Positions 13,729 through 25,470 of a stretch of 64,000 nucleotides of DNA are shown one piece after another; the first letter of the stretch is position 1; every line of letters begins with the position of its first letter. The position numbers and the translations under genes are program-made. The notes below the pieces were generated by a model. It was not told where the DNA came from. It saw nothing but the letters and a program-made list of their open reading frames with translations, and did no database searches. The stretch covers positions 6,610,001-6,674,000 of the forward strand of contig JAJFZO010000094.1 in assembly GCA_021397835.1 (NCBI GenBank), written 5' to 3'. This DNA comes from Moringa oleifera. Its lineage: Eukaryota; Streptophyta; Magnoliopsida; Brassicales; Moringaceae.

Positions 13729-16700
13729 ATGGAGTCGAATTTGGTAGCAAAGAATGTGAAAGCAGGAACTCCGGTGAAGGATCCGCATGGGTCTCAATCG
13801 AAGATTCAGGAGATCTCAAAATTTTCGGAGAACTCGAATCCAAATATTTCGTGTTCGAGTCCAGCCAAATCAACAAGTTCTCCTGTAATCAAATCTGCAA
13901 AATCCCAGAAATCTGCATCGAAAAACTCGAATCCGCGTCCAAATCCGGTTGTTTACTCTCCAAGAAACAAGATTAGGGAAAGGAAGTTCGTTGTTGCGAG
14001 GAAGAACTCGAAGAAGGAGAAAGCGGGTTCAGTTTCGAATGTCGACTGCAGGTGTGCAGAGAGATCGGGTGGTAATGTGAAGAAGTGCCTCTGTGTGGCT
14101 TATGAGACTTTGAGGGCTTCGCAGGAGGAGTTTTTCAAGAATCGGAGTGGTTCCCAAGAGAATAGCGAATCAGACGCCGCGGCTATGAAGCCGTGTGATC
14201 GAGCAGACGGCGAGATCGAAGAAGAGATTGAGAAGAGCTTTTTCGCTCAACTTGATAATGGAGATGGGTATGAATTGGATGATCAAGACCCAGGTGAGAT
14301 CGAGCCAGCGGGCGGAAGGATTAGTTCCACGATCAAGAGGAGGAGGGAAAAGTTGCTTGAAGAAGCAAGAACCAGTGTGCCTGAATCTGGAAAAGTGATG
14401 CATCTGGTTAAGGCCTTTGAGAGGCTTCTTTCCATCCCCATCTCGAAGGAAACAGATGAGAAGGAAGAGAAAAAGATCGAAGAGAAAAATACTACCATCA
14501 AGAAGGCAACGAAATGGGCATTGCCTGGTCTTCAACCCCCCAAGGTCCATGAGTCTGAGACACAAGTCTCTTCTTGTTCTTCTTTTAGCCCATCCGATTT
14601 GTTCCTGACAGCAGAGAATCTTGGTTTAGATTCGCGTGCTTCAGTTTCTTCTTCCTGGGATAGTAGCCATGGAAGGTCGGTAACCATAATCTGACTTAAT
14701 TCTATTATCCCTCACTGTGGCTTTCATTTTTGTATTCACTTGTTCTTTTTGGGGTTTTAATTAGATTTACTTCAGTGTTTCAAGCAGGTCTTCTAACGGG
14801 GCTCGGAGAAGCAGAAGAAATGTAGGTGTTTCTTTTCCTCCTGTTTTTCTACAACTTTAGGTTCCAAATTACACTTGCCAATGAGTATGTCGCTATGTTT
14901 TCATGTCCATGTTTTAGTTGATAAATATGAATAATGGACTTACTTGAAATTTAGAGTTCTGAATCTTGTGGGACTATGGGAGGGAAGAGATGGAAGAAGA
15001 AGCAGCTTAAAGTCACTTGCCAGAAGCCATTTAAGCTAAGAACTGAGGTAGGTCATTTGAACCGAGTTTTTGTTTTAATGCAGTCAGTAGTTACTGTCTT
15101 ATTCTGATTTGGGGACTGCTTTCTTCTCATCACAGCAAAGGGGAAGAGTGAAGGAAGAAGAGTTCATGAAGAAGACACAGGAGATGATGATGGAGGAAGA
15201 AAGGCTGCGGATTCCCATTGCACAAGGTCTTCCATGGACAACAGATGAGCCAGAGGTGGGTCTATCTATGGAATCAATGGATAAAAAAACATAATATTTT
15301 AACCGTCACATTGTCTTGAGAGTTCCCCAGCCTGGAATACACTGAATGAAATGGTTGGTTGTTGGTGACTTTGTATGGGTACTTCACAGAAAAATGTCTT
15401 TGTTTTAAATGTTATAACCATAATGAAATTAACTTGGTTGCTATGAGAACAGAAGACAGGCCTAGACGGTTTCGAATAGGTTATCAGCTAGCATGCTTGT
15501 AGAAGGGATTTGCACGATAAACCCTTATTATAAATGTTTGTGCTTACTCACTCATCTGTGCTAGCCTGGTGATTGTATTTGCAGTGTTTGATTAAACCTC
15601 CTGTGAAAGAGAACACAAAACCCCTGGACTTGAAGCTCCACACCGATATGAGGGCAGAGGAACGTGCTGAGTTTGACAGTCAGGTGCTCTTTTAACTTTA
15701 TTTTGTGAACATGAAAACATAATGGAGTTACAATGTGCATGATACATGTTCTGCTTACTTCACAGCACAACTAATCGGAACAGAAACCGAAACTCGACTA
15801 AGCTTTCACCTAAATACGGAAATTTCAGTTTGGTGCATTCTACCAGAAGAAGTAACAAAGAAAGGAATTAGGTAGATGATCAAGATAATTCAGAGAGGCG
15901 TATCTGCATGGTTACTTTCTATGATCTTAGATGCGGTTTATTCTACATAAATTAACTTAGAAAAAAGGTAATAAAGTAGGGAACTACCTAGATGCTTGAG
16001 ATAATTCAGAGAGGAAAACCTGTCCAGTTTTTTTGCCATGATCTTGCATTAGATTTTATTGTATTTGAGTACAACTTTTTCTTCTTGAAGTTGTTTATGG
16101 GCAACCTACCACTAATTGCTTCACAACCCTCATCAGATGATATTTGGGCCACTGTTCGGTTCAAATTGTATGTAAAGAAGGCTTAATTGTAATGGAAACA
16201 TATCCATGAAATCAACAAAAGTATGTCATAAATCCGTGAATAAATTGTGCTGCTCTGTTTTACAAATTAGCTTGAAAAAACTTCTGGTGAGAAGAATATT
16301 TGTCAGTCCAGTCAAATTTTGGTTATGCTGTCTAGTTACTTTTAGCTAGGCCTGATGAAAAGAATTAACCTTTCAAGTGTCTTCAGCTTTTCTTGGGCTA
16401 AAAATGAACCTGCATAAGAAAGTGAAATAATTTTTGTGATTGTGTTTGTGGTGTCAGGTAGCTGAGAAGTTGAGCCTGATAGAGCAATACAAAATGGAAA
16501 GAGAAAGGCAACAAAAGGTACAAGACATGAGAAAGCCCTGATTTCAGAGTTTCTACCATTATTGCTTCTTTATATATTTACATATATATTTGCTCTTGTA
16601 GTTAGCAGAAGAGGAAGAAATTAAGAGGTTGAGAAAGGAGCTAGTTCCAAAAGCACAGCCTATGCCATATTTTGACAGGCCCTTCATTCCCAGAAGGTAA

Positions 16701-17032
16701 ATATTATAAACAAACATGTGTTTGAATGTTAAGACTAAATGACAATGCTATGGCATATTTTGCTGCCTTTTTTTTTTTTTTTTCTAGAATACTTGTGGTT
16801 TTACCAGAATTTCTTGAAGTTTTCTTGGATTTATCTTGTGAGATTGGCATTAGAAATCTGGTGGCCCTGCTCAGCTTACTGTATATTTAATTTGTGTTGT
16901 TGGTTTTACTGAAGGTCAACGAGGCATCCAACAATTCCTAAGGAGCCGAAGTTCCAAATACCCCAACATAAGAAGATCAAATGCTGCCTATCTTGGAATG
17001 ATGTCAGTTCTTACACTTGTCAGCAACACTAA
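13729..17032 (+). CDS. TPX2-motif microtubule-associated protein
   Basis: Predicted 521-aa microtubule-binding protein of the TPX2 family; the family acts in spindle and cortical microtubule organisation. Exons traced: 13729-14675, 14788-14821, 14955-15047, 15136-15255, 15585-15683, 16458-16517, 16602-16696 and 16915-17032. All joins use GT-AG and keep frame. Exon 1 encodes a long Ser/Lys-rich, probably disordered region with a Cys-rich patch (VDCRCAERSGGNVKKCLCVA) and WALPGLQPPK. Exons 3-4 give KPFKLRTEQRGRVKEEEF and exon 5 gives LKLHTDMRAEERAEF, two TPX2-type motifs. Exons 6-7 form a charged coiled coil ending in MPYFDRPFIPRRS. The start is the ATG giving MESNLVAKN. It sits directly upstream of RLK1, and a broken copy lies inverted at 23700-24610. 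Confidence 0.9.
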
Positions 17033-17409
17033 AGCACATAAGGAAGAGAGAGTGCTGGTAGAACTTTCAGGGGTCATGATTCATGCCTTTTTTATTGCTT
17101 CCTTAATAATGTGTTCATCATTCTCTCTTTTTTCTTCTTCGTATACACCCTTTTGAGATTTGTACATGAAGCAACTAATTTAGTTGCAATTTTGTGCCCC
17201 TTGTTATTGGAAGAAGTACTGACAGAATGCAAGCGATGGAAAACCATGGGGCTTGAGGTCTCAGTTCTAATTTCCAGACACTTACGATTATTAACACTTG
17301 GTTTAGTTGTGTTGACTGCAGAAATTATTGCTTTAACGTGTCCGTGGGGTTGTATTGTGGACCATATGAAGCATATTTTCAGAGGCAGTCAGTCAGTCAG
17401 TCAGCAGTT
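17033..17409. other. Short spacer, TPX2-motif gene to RLK1
   Basis: It holds the 3' untranslated region of the TPX2-motif gene. A short tandem of about five GTCA units sits at about 17386-17405, immediately before homology to the other RLK promoters begins. No gene seen. Confidence 0.5.
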
Positions 17410-17688
17410 GGTTTGATCAGATTGTATTCTCCATTCTCCGTGTGGGGACATGCCTCCTTAGGCTTTTCTCTCCTGAAATTTCAAAGAGCTTTCCCCGGCA
17501 TAATTGTAACAGGATCAAATTAATGAACTTAGTGAAGTCTCTGTGTGCCAATAAGGGCTGGGGTTATCTTGATGGCAGGCTTGAAGACCTTGACCTCCAT
17601 TATCCACCTTGTTATACCCAGCTTTTCTTTAAATTCTCTAACTATGCCTCAGGATGCTAACTTGCTTTAGCTAAACTTAAACTCAAAC
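17410..17688 (+). promoter_or_regulatory. RLK1 upstream region, shared by all RLK copies
   Basis: This block aligns, in reverse complement, with the sequence just above RLK2 (28558-28850), RLK3 (35605-35890), the RLK start remnant (20838-21175) and the LRR fragment (29735-29960). Shared words include ATTCTCCATTCTCC, GACCTTGACCT..CATTATCCACC, and GGATGCTAAC followed by TAGCTAAACTTA just before the start codon. Confidence 0.7.
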
Positions 17689-20254
17689 ATGAAATCCTAC
17701 CTTACCGTTCGCATGGTGGCACCTGCACCAGTATGGGCTGCTATTGCTGTTCTCTTTGTACTAGTAAGCACAAGCAAACCAGGAGTGGCATCATCAGTGG
17801 AATCAGAAAGGAAGGCTCTGCTGGAAAGTGGGTGGTGGAGTGGCTATGGCAACGTCACCTCGTCTCATTGCGAGTGGCCTTTTATCACTTGCAACAGGGC
17901 TGGAAGTGTAACAGAGATCATTATCCTTAATTTTGTTAAATACTCGTCTCTTCAAGACCTGAACTTTTCATCCTTTCCAAACCTTGTCCATCTTCATGTT
18001 AGCGTCTCTGCATTCAAGGGGAGCTTTCCACCGGAGATAGCTTCTCTAAATAATCTCAGGTACCTCAACCTGTCTTCCAATTACTTGGAAGGTGAGTTAC
18101 CTGTTTCGCTTGCAAATCTGACCCAATTGCAAGTACTTGATGTCTCTCATAATTTTCTAAGCGGTGTCATCGACTCAGGGTTAGGCAACTTGCAAAATCT
18201 CATTGATTTGCGTCTGAACGACAATATCTTTGTTGGGCCAATTCCCTCCAATCTTGGTCTTTTAAGAAACCTTACCCATTTGAATATGAGCTCCAATAGG
18301 CTTGCAGGCTATATCCCTCCCGCAATAGGGAATATGAAAAATCTGATGGAATTGGATATATCTGATTGCGAGCTTGTTGGTCCAATGCCCTCAACTTTGA
18401 CTCATTTGTCTAGTTTGAGGCATCTTTCTCTTGATAGAAATATGCTCAATGGAACTATCCCATCAGAAATAGGGAATCTCACCAATCTGATTCATTTGAG
18501 TCTTCAGTATAACTATTTTACTGGTCCAATACCTTCTTCAATAAGTCACTTGACCAATCTGAGTTACCTTTTACTTAATTCGAACCAAATAAATGGCTCC
18601 ATACTTGCAGAAATAGGAGACCTCAAGAGTTTGGTTAAATTGGATCTTAGTGATAACAAGCTCGCTGGTGCAATCCCAACTCATCTTACGAATGCCTCTA
18701 ATTTAGAAGAGTTGTGGTTGGGAAATAATTGTCTGAACGGAAGCATTCCACCCGGAATTGATGAGCATTCTCAGCTCAGACTTTTGGATCTTACCCACAA
18801 TAATCTCTCAGGGCCTATTCCTAACTCTCTTGGATTCTTGGATCAACTCAACTTGTCTTATAATTCTTTCACGGGAATGATCCCCGACGAGCTCATCTAC
18901 GACTTTGGTTGTTGGTCATTTGTTGGCAACAAGGATCTACACGACAACTTGCCTTGCACTTCCACAAGTTGCCTGCCCTGTAATTCAACCAGCCATGATG
19001 TTTCCTACACAGTCACAGTCAAAATATGTGTTACACTCTTCATTTTCCTTTTGTTTTGGAATGGTGGGTTTTGTGTATTCCTCTATCGGAAGAGGATAAG
19101 AAATTCCCCAGTTAAGGCAAGTGTTGTGAAGAACGGAGACTTGTTCTCCATATGGAACTTTGATGGAAAGATTGCCTTTGAGGACATCATCAAGGCAACA
19201 GAGGACTTTGACCTCAAGTATTGCATTGGAACTGGTGGCTATGGTAGCGTTTACAGAGCAGAGTTGCCCAGTGGCAAAGTAGTTGCTTTGAAGAAACTTC
19301 ATCGTTATGAAGCCGAAGAGCCAATATACGATAAGAGTTTCAAGAATGAGATAGAGATGTTGTCTGGAATACGACACAGGAACATTGTGAAGCTTCATGG
19401 TTTTTGCCTACACAACAGATGCATGTTTCTGATTTATGAATACATGGAAAGGGGAAGCCTATTTCTTGTCCTACGAAGCGACGATGAAGCCACAGAATTA
19501 GATTGGACCAACAGAATCAACATTATCAAAGCAACAGCACGTGCTTTGTCTTACTTGCATCATGATTGCAACCCACCAATTGTTCACAGAGATATATCAA
19601 GCAACAATGTTTTGTTGAGCTCAGAATTACAAGCTTTTGTGTGTGACTTTGGTGTTGCCAGACTCCTTCATCCTGATTCATCCAATCAAACCTTGCTTGC
19701 TGGAACTTACGGATACATTGCTCCTGGTGAAGTTTTCTTTTTCTCTGATCATATCTGCTAATGATGAGTTTGATTGATTCTCTTTAATTCTCATTATTTT
19801 TTTTTTGTTTGCCATAGAATTTGCTTATACTATGTGGGTGACAGAGAAATGCGATGTTTACAGCTTTGGAGTTTTGGCATTGGAAATATTGATGGGAAAG
19901 CATCCAGGAGAACTTTTATCAACACTGTCATCATCTTCTGCTGCGGCAAGTATTACTCTGAATGAAATTTTAGACTCGCGGCTACCGATTCCAAGAAGTC
20001 GAAAGATTGTTAAAGATGTTATACTTGTGGCTACATTGGCTTTTGCATGTTTACGTGCCAATCCCAAGTCACGGCCAACGATGAATCGTGTCTCTCAAGA
20101 ATTTAATTTTCGTAATACACTGCCGGATGAACCTCTTCATGCAACTCCTTTGTTGCAGCTGAAGCATCATGTGAGGTACATGGGGCATGAAAGGGATGCA
20201 GAATGCAACGAGGGCGAGTGTCACATTGTTCAATCTCTTCAGATTGAATGCTAG
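17689..20254 (+). CDS. LRR receptor-like kinase, MIK2-like (RLK1)
   Basis: Plasma-membrane receptor kinase of the MDIS1-interacting receptor kinase 2 (MIK2) type. Exon 1 is 17689-19726 and exon 2 is 19818-20254, joined inside the activation loop (GYIAP|EFAY); 824 aa with no lesion. In order: hydrophobic signal peptide (about 1-35), N-terminal cap with paired cysteines, about 13 leucine-rich repeats, a transmembrane helix ([20 protein letters not shown], about 450-470), then a kinase domain. The glycine loop [10 protein letters not shown], the lysine in [15 protein letters not shown] and DFGVARLL are all present, so it should be an active RD kinase. It is shorter than RLK2 and usual MIK2-like proteins (about 1000 aa) because it has fewer repeats. 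MIK2 itself senses SCOOP peptides in Arabidopsis; the ligand here is unknown. It is the only undamaged kinase of the cluster. Confidence 0.93.
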
Positions 20255-20315
20255 GAGACTTTATATCTTTTGGTCTTTCTCCATTGTTGCTTTGTTAGTA
20301 ATTACTGCAATCTCT

Positions 20316-20381
20316 ATTTTATGTGAGGCAATTAGTGCTGACGTTACACAGGTATCATATTTTATTGCTACAGGCCCAAGC
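20316..20381 (+). pseudogene. Short fragment of a UDP-glucose dehydrogenase coding sequence
   Basis: Directly downstream of RLK1 the sequence reads [14 protein letters not shown] in one frame, against [14 protein letters not shown] at residues 237-250 of the UGDH at 7012-8454. By my count about 50 of 62 nucleotides match without gaps, including the exact word GTTACACAGGT. No further UGDH sequence is recognisable on either side, so it is a relic and not a gene. Confidence 0.75.
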
Positions 20382-20804
20382 ACTTTAATGGATTATTATT
20401 TAATTAGCCTGAGAATCATACTTGTAGAAATAAACCATTTCAATAACATCTTTACTATTAATACATAAGCTCATCATTTTAATTATTTAACTTTTTCATT
20501 CTTTTTATGTTTTTGTTTTAAAAAATTTTAAATTTTTTATTATTTTTAATATTATTATTTTAATAAATATGATGGATGAAATTGTAACAAAAAAAATAAA
20601 ATACGCAAACAATTATTTTATGAGTTGCAATCAGATGTTAAAAAGGTAAATACATTAATTACTTTATTTTTATCACATATCACGAAAATTTATTCATTAT
20701 TTAGATGAAATAAAATCAGTAAATATTTTTAAAAATAAAAAAATAAAAAATACTATTATAATAACTTATTTAGATATCACGAGAAAAATACTTTTTTTTT
20801 TTTT
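20382..20804. other. AT-rich spacer downstream of RLK1
   Basis: A/T-dominated sequence with no coding signal, ending near the RLK start remnant. Confidence 0.5.
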
Positions 20805-21175
20805 GTTTATAGTCCACATGGGCATTGGTGCCGCCATGTTTGAATTATTTGGTAAGTTTAACAATAGGCCAATAGCAGGTTAGCATCTGGAGTCATGCTT
20901 GCAGAATTTAAAGAAAAGCTTGGCATAGCAGGGTGGATAATGAATGTCAAGGTCTTCTGGCTCTTGGCGTCAAGGCAACTCCAACCATGGGTTCCTGTCA
21001 CAAGTGATAGAGTGAGACCGGAAGTTTTCTGAAATTTCAACAAAGAAAAGGACCTTTCTGAAATTTCAACATAGAAAAGTATAATCAGCCATTGTCTTCA
21101 CACGGGAGAATGGAGAATATGATCATGTGATCAAACCTGCTGCTGACTGGAAGACTCGTTAAAGCAACAATTTCT
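20805..21175 (-). pseudogene. RLK remnant: promoter plus first codons only
   Basis: A minus-strand ATG at 20837 reads MAAPMPMWTI, matching the RLK2 start MAAPIPVWFTI and the RLK3 start MAAPITVW. Upstream of it lies the shared RLK promoter block, in the same orientation as at RLK2 and RLK3. Nothing of the repeats or kinase follows. The receptor body has been deleted, leaving only its promoter and about ten codons. Confidence 0.8.
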
Positions 21176-21599
21176 ACAATCATCAAGAGATTCTTCTCAC
21201 TTTATCTTGCGACTGTAAGATCATCCCAAAGGATGTAAAGGGAGTTACAAAAGATAGAAAACAGCTTTTACTACTATAGAAAAGTTCTTCAAATTTTATT
21301 GAAAGAAAATATAGGAAATCATACATCCAGGAGTAGAGGCACATTAAACTCCGAATGCCTGGCGCAACCAAGTTCTAACAATCTCTGTCCTCTAAATATT
21401 CTCTTAGCTAGACAAGAGCAGCTACATTAACTATTCTAGGTTTTAGTAAGTCAGGGGGAGCTCTCCTGGATCTGCCATGACATCTTCTCCGGATTTGCAT
21501 GCTCCCATAAGCAATATCCATGAAATAACTTTCAATTCCCATCTTTTGCATTGCCACTTTGTAGCTAAACTTCTTGATGAGACACAATCTGTTCTTTGT
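21176..21599 (-). other. 3' flank of the DHQS-like pseudogene
   Basis: Closely resembles 35900-36319, the sequence between RLK3 and the intact DHQS-like gene. Open frames in the two copies are not conserved, so I treat it as duplicated 3' untranslated and intergenic sequence. Confidence 0.6.
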
Positions 21600-22479
21600 T
21601 TAAATATCAACAATGAATTCTTGAATCTCTATTCCTGTGTGTTGTGCTCGGCCTTGCAGTCTAAGCAAACCTGCATCTCCAACTTCCAGTGAGGTCAGAG
21701 GAACGGCTATTCTCTGTGGTCCATTTCCTGCAGAAGATGGCAAAGTAAGACTCAGTGTGATTGGGAATTGAGATAACACTTCCAAAACTTGCAGAAGAGT
21801 AATTACAATTAAAACAGACCTTTTAGGGCACAGACTAAGGCCACTGTTTCAGCATTTTGTAGAAAGATACTGAAAATAGTCTGATCATCTGCGCCTCTCC
21901 GCATAAAGCATAAGCACTCCACAATAGCTTAATTAGGCTATGTTCATCAATTAGCATTAGCACCCAGATTTAGGGTTTAAAGAAGAGAAAACATCTAAAT
22001 GCATTCACAAAAACAAGGAAATAGTTGGACATTAGGTCCGCCTGACAACCTAAGCGACAGACTTAGAACATCTTTCTAAGGACATGTTCCCAGGTTTTGA
22101 AAAGGATGTGTGATACACAAACCTTTGCTTCCACAAGGACAAGTGGTCTGGTCTCTATCTTTACACAGCTAACCAGTGCTGTCCGCTGCTGACCTTTCTG
22201 ATCAACCACAATCACTTCTTTCCCAGCTTTTAGCTCTGACAGGTAGCAAGTCTTTCCCCCTGGAACAGCAACGTAGGCATGTACTGGCCCCTATACATTG
22301 CACAAGAGAGTGGGATAAACAAGGTTGTTCGAAAGTCATCCACCTACTTCTCATTTACAAAAAAATTTCCCATTACCCAGAATTTAGGGTGAATCCACCT
22401 ACTCCTAACCACTGTAAGGGCTGTTTCTACCCCTTTCCGAAGTTGTCCGATTCCTCTCGCCCTACACTAGCAAAATGAT

Positions 22480-22965
22480 AAGAAAAGGAATCAATGCAGT
22501 AAGCTATCTTCTACATTTGACAGCTTTACACCTGCTCAAGCCTTTAATTCAGCAGACACCGAGCCCAAGACCTGAAGACCATCCAAGACACCATCATCTC
22601 CTTCCCAGCCCTTCCAACCACGAAGCTGTTAACAAGGATGTTTTCAGCTATCTTACCCAACATTCAGTTTTCCATGACCAAATTGAAAATAAAAGGTTAA
22701 AAGAGCCACTTTTTTGAAGATCTCTAGATGACTAGAAGAACCATATCAGCCCCACATTTACCAAAATTGAGAAAGTTAACATGGAAATACACCCCTTAAT
22801 CAACCCCCACCTCAGCTCCCTACACCCCATCCGCCTCATCATGTATATTACAAAATCCCATACCATGTAGTCACAAGCCTTTTCCACATTCAGTTTGCAA
22901 GTCACCCTTTTCTCCCCTTCCTCAACTGATGAACTAACATTTCATTCACAATCAAAGGCGTATAT
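22480..22965 (-). mobile_element. LINE (L1-type) reverse transcriptase fragment
   Basis: Inside the DHQS-like pseudogene the minus strand reads decayed plant L1-type reverse transcriptase, with stretches such as CKLNVEKACDYMVWDF, LIKGCIS, FNLVME and FVVGRAGKEM in order. Stops and frameshifts are present. It joins directly to broken exon 5, so a deletion removed exons 6-7 and part of intron 7. Confidence 0.75.
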
Positions 22966-23541
22966 CATCAACCTTTAACACGATTCCACCTAGGCCTAGC
23001 TCCAACGCCTGCATACAAGAGTGATTCATTAACAGAATCTAAGAGTCTAAGCGAGGAGCAGAATTGAACTAATAAAAATTTAGGGATAGTTGCACATTTA
23101 AGTGTCACATTCTGGTTTTCAATTTGGAGTAGTTGTAAGATACTTGTGCCTGAACAGGAGTTTTTGAGATGGTGAACACTGTTTTTTGACTGCCGTGGAA
23201 TGCTGCCACAATGTTTTCGGCAGGTATCACCTGAGAGACACAAAAGCAGATCTCACTAAGCAGTGGTACACTGTCACCTATTCAAGGGACAAGCTGATGC
23301 CATTCCAAAATAACAAATACACTATCTGCTACTAAAGAGAAAACCTAACCGAACCAACAGAAGTTCAAAGGAAAAGTTAAAAAATAAAATAAAATAAAAT
23401 AAAACAAAAGAGCCAGCTAATAGAAGTTGATAGGATATCCTGCAAAAATTACTGGAGAATGCATTAGGTTACTTATCAATGTTGATGCTGTAGGAAAGGA
23501 CGAAGTCCTACTCACACAAACAACATAAACTAATAAAAAGG

Positions 23542-23575
23542 AAAAAAAAAAAAAAAGAAGGGGGGGGGGGGGGGG
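23542..23575 (+). repeat. A15 / G16 homopolymer tract
   Basis: A15 at 23542-23556 followed by GAA and G16 at 23560-23575. The corresponding place of the intact DHQS-like gene (intron 3) has a G13 run at 38888-38900. Confidence 0.9.
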
Positions 23576-23699
23576 TGAAGGCTGAAGAATGTGGCATTCA
23601 AGATAAATTCCAAAAGTTTCTGTTAACTACAATGCCAAGAAATCTAGAGAGAGTTGACAGAGAGTAAAACAAAGCAATGAGGATAAAACAAACACTGTA

Positions 23700-24610
23700 T
23701 GTATCATTTCTCATTTCCTGTTCTGGTTAGTTTTGCGGTGAATTAGGCAGAATATGTATCATGCACATTATAATATGTTTCATGTTCACAAATAAAACAA
23801 AATGAAGGTAAAAGAGCACCTGATTATCAAACTCAGCAGGTTCCTCTCATCACTTGGAGCTTCTAGTCCAAGGTTTTGTTTCTCTCACTGGAGGTTTAAT
23901 CAAACACTGAAATAACAAGCACCGAGTCAGCACAGGTTAGCTCATAGCACAAACATTTATAATAAGGTTTCAATGTGGAAATCCCTTCTGCAAGCATGTA
24001 AGTTATAAGCTATTCAAAAACCGTCTTCTCTTCTCACAGAAACGCAGTAAGTTCATTATGGTTATAACATTTAAGGGAAGAAAATATTCTGTGAAGTGCC
24101 CACACAAAGTGATCAACAACCAACCATTTCATTCATTGTGTTCTAGTATGAGGAAGTTTGAAGACAATCTGACAATTAAAATATCAGAAACTCATTAAGA
24201 GTTTTTATTCATTGATTCCATAGCTGGAGCCACCTCTGGTTCATCTGCTGTCCGTGGACGACCTTGTGCTATGGGAAGCCACAGCCTTTCCTCCTCGATC
24301 ATTATCTCCTGTGTCCTCTCGATGAACTGTTCTTCCTTCACTCTTCCCCTTCTCCTGAGGAGAAGAAAGCAATCCCAAAGTCAGAATAAAAGAAAATAAA
24401 TCCGCAGCCGCGGCGTCCGACTCACTATTCTCTTGGGCACCACTCCAGTTCTTGAAGACTCCTCCGGGGAAGCCCTCAAAATGTGATTAGCCACACAGAG
24501 GCAGTTCCTCACATTACCACCGAATCTCTGTGCGGACCTGCAATCGACAGTCAGAAACTGATTCCGCTTTTTTCTTCTTGGCTACAACAAAATTCCTTTC
24601 CCTAATATTG
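23700..24610 (-). pseudogene. Partial, intron-containing TPX2-motif pseudogene
   Basis: Inverted, decayed copy of the gene at 13729-17032. Reading minus from 24610 it keeps part of exon 1 (a degraded version of RERKFVVARK, then GGNVRNCLCVA in place of GGNVKKCLCVA). It then jumps by deletion to the end of intron 3 and continues with exon 4 (RGRVKEEQFIERTQEIM), intron 4, exon 5 (frame broken, stop after QVFD) and the start of intron 5. Retained introns mean it arose by DNA duplication and not by retrotransposition. Exons 2-3 and 6-8 are absent. Confidence 0.88.
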
Positions 24611-25470
24611 TTTTAAAATAATTAACTGGAAGTGTATTATATGCAATGATAATAACTGACCAGTATTGTAAGAATTACTTGAAACTGAACACAATTTAAA
24701 TCTCAAAGTGAAGAAAGACTGAAAATTGCATACCCTGATCCATTTGAGAAGCATTCTGGCAGCTTCTCACTCAAAGTGAAGAAAGACTCGCGGGAAATTT
24801 GCGGTTGGTTTCGTCCAACAAAAAAAGGCATGACATTCTTTCTGTTTTGGGCCAACTTACGTAAAAATTCACTCATATTTCACATGGAAGAGACGCAGGC
24901 CCAAGCGACCTTTTCAGCTCTCTAGGGCCTTGTAGCCCCTCCTCTAAAGGTTCTAACTGATTTTTTTTCTTATATTTGATGCAGCAATAAAATTTAAATA
25001 ATGATTTATCTCATACATATTTTTAGTTTTTTAAAAAATATAATTTTATTATTTTAAATTAATAAAATAAAATTTCTTAAAGTGATAAAATAAAATTAGC
25101 TTTCTTTTGTATTATTACATTATTATCATGATCAAATTAGTATTTTTTTCCTAAAAAAAATCATCTTTTGATGTTGTGACATAAAAAATTTAATAATTTG
25201 TATGCAGTCAAGTATAATATATAGATAAGTTCATCAGTTTAATTCTTTCATATTTTTTAAAGCTGACTTAGCCAACTTGAGCTCATCGATGCCACAATTT
25301 TGTAAAAGATTGGATTCAAGGTCTAGCTGTGTGTAGCTAAACTTGGCTAATTGAATTAATGATGAAGGGATTGAACTGGGGAGCTATTGTTATGATGAAG
25401 AACCAAATTTAACATATAGTTGAAATCGCTTAATTATGAACAGTTTTCAATGTAAACCAATGTGATGCGC
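24611..25470. other. Spacer, TPX2 pseudogene to RLK2 3' end
   Basis: Increasingly AT-rich, with no coding region seen. The RLK2 3' untranslated end should lie just left of 25471. Confidence 0.5.

Larger units (their letters stand above)
21600..23699 (-). pseudogene. Partial 3-dehydroquinate synthase II-like pseudogene
   Basis: Decayed duplicate of the gene at 36320-40331. Recognisable parts on the minus strand: exon 10 copy 21727-21600, exon 9 copy 21898-21820, exon 8 copy 22290-22123 (full length), a truncated exon 5 near 23010-22970, an exon 4 copy around 23230-23130, and intron 3 sequence up to about 23697. Exons 6-7 and 1-3 are missing. The exon 9 acceptor AG is changed to GG at 21900-21899, and exon 4 runs into unrelated sequence instead of its donor. 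Exon 5 breaks off after VDDI straight into LINE sequence. It abuts an inverted TPX2 pseudogene at about 23700. Confidence 0.88.

Noticed and set aside
20187..20468. 93-codon open frame overlapping the end of RLK1 and the UGDH fragment
   Set aside because: It arises from the RLK1 3' coding end read in another frame plus the relic. No independent gene signal.
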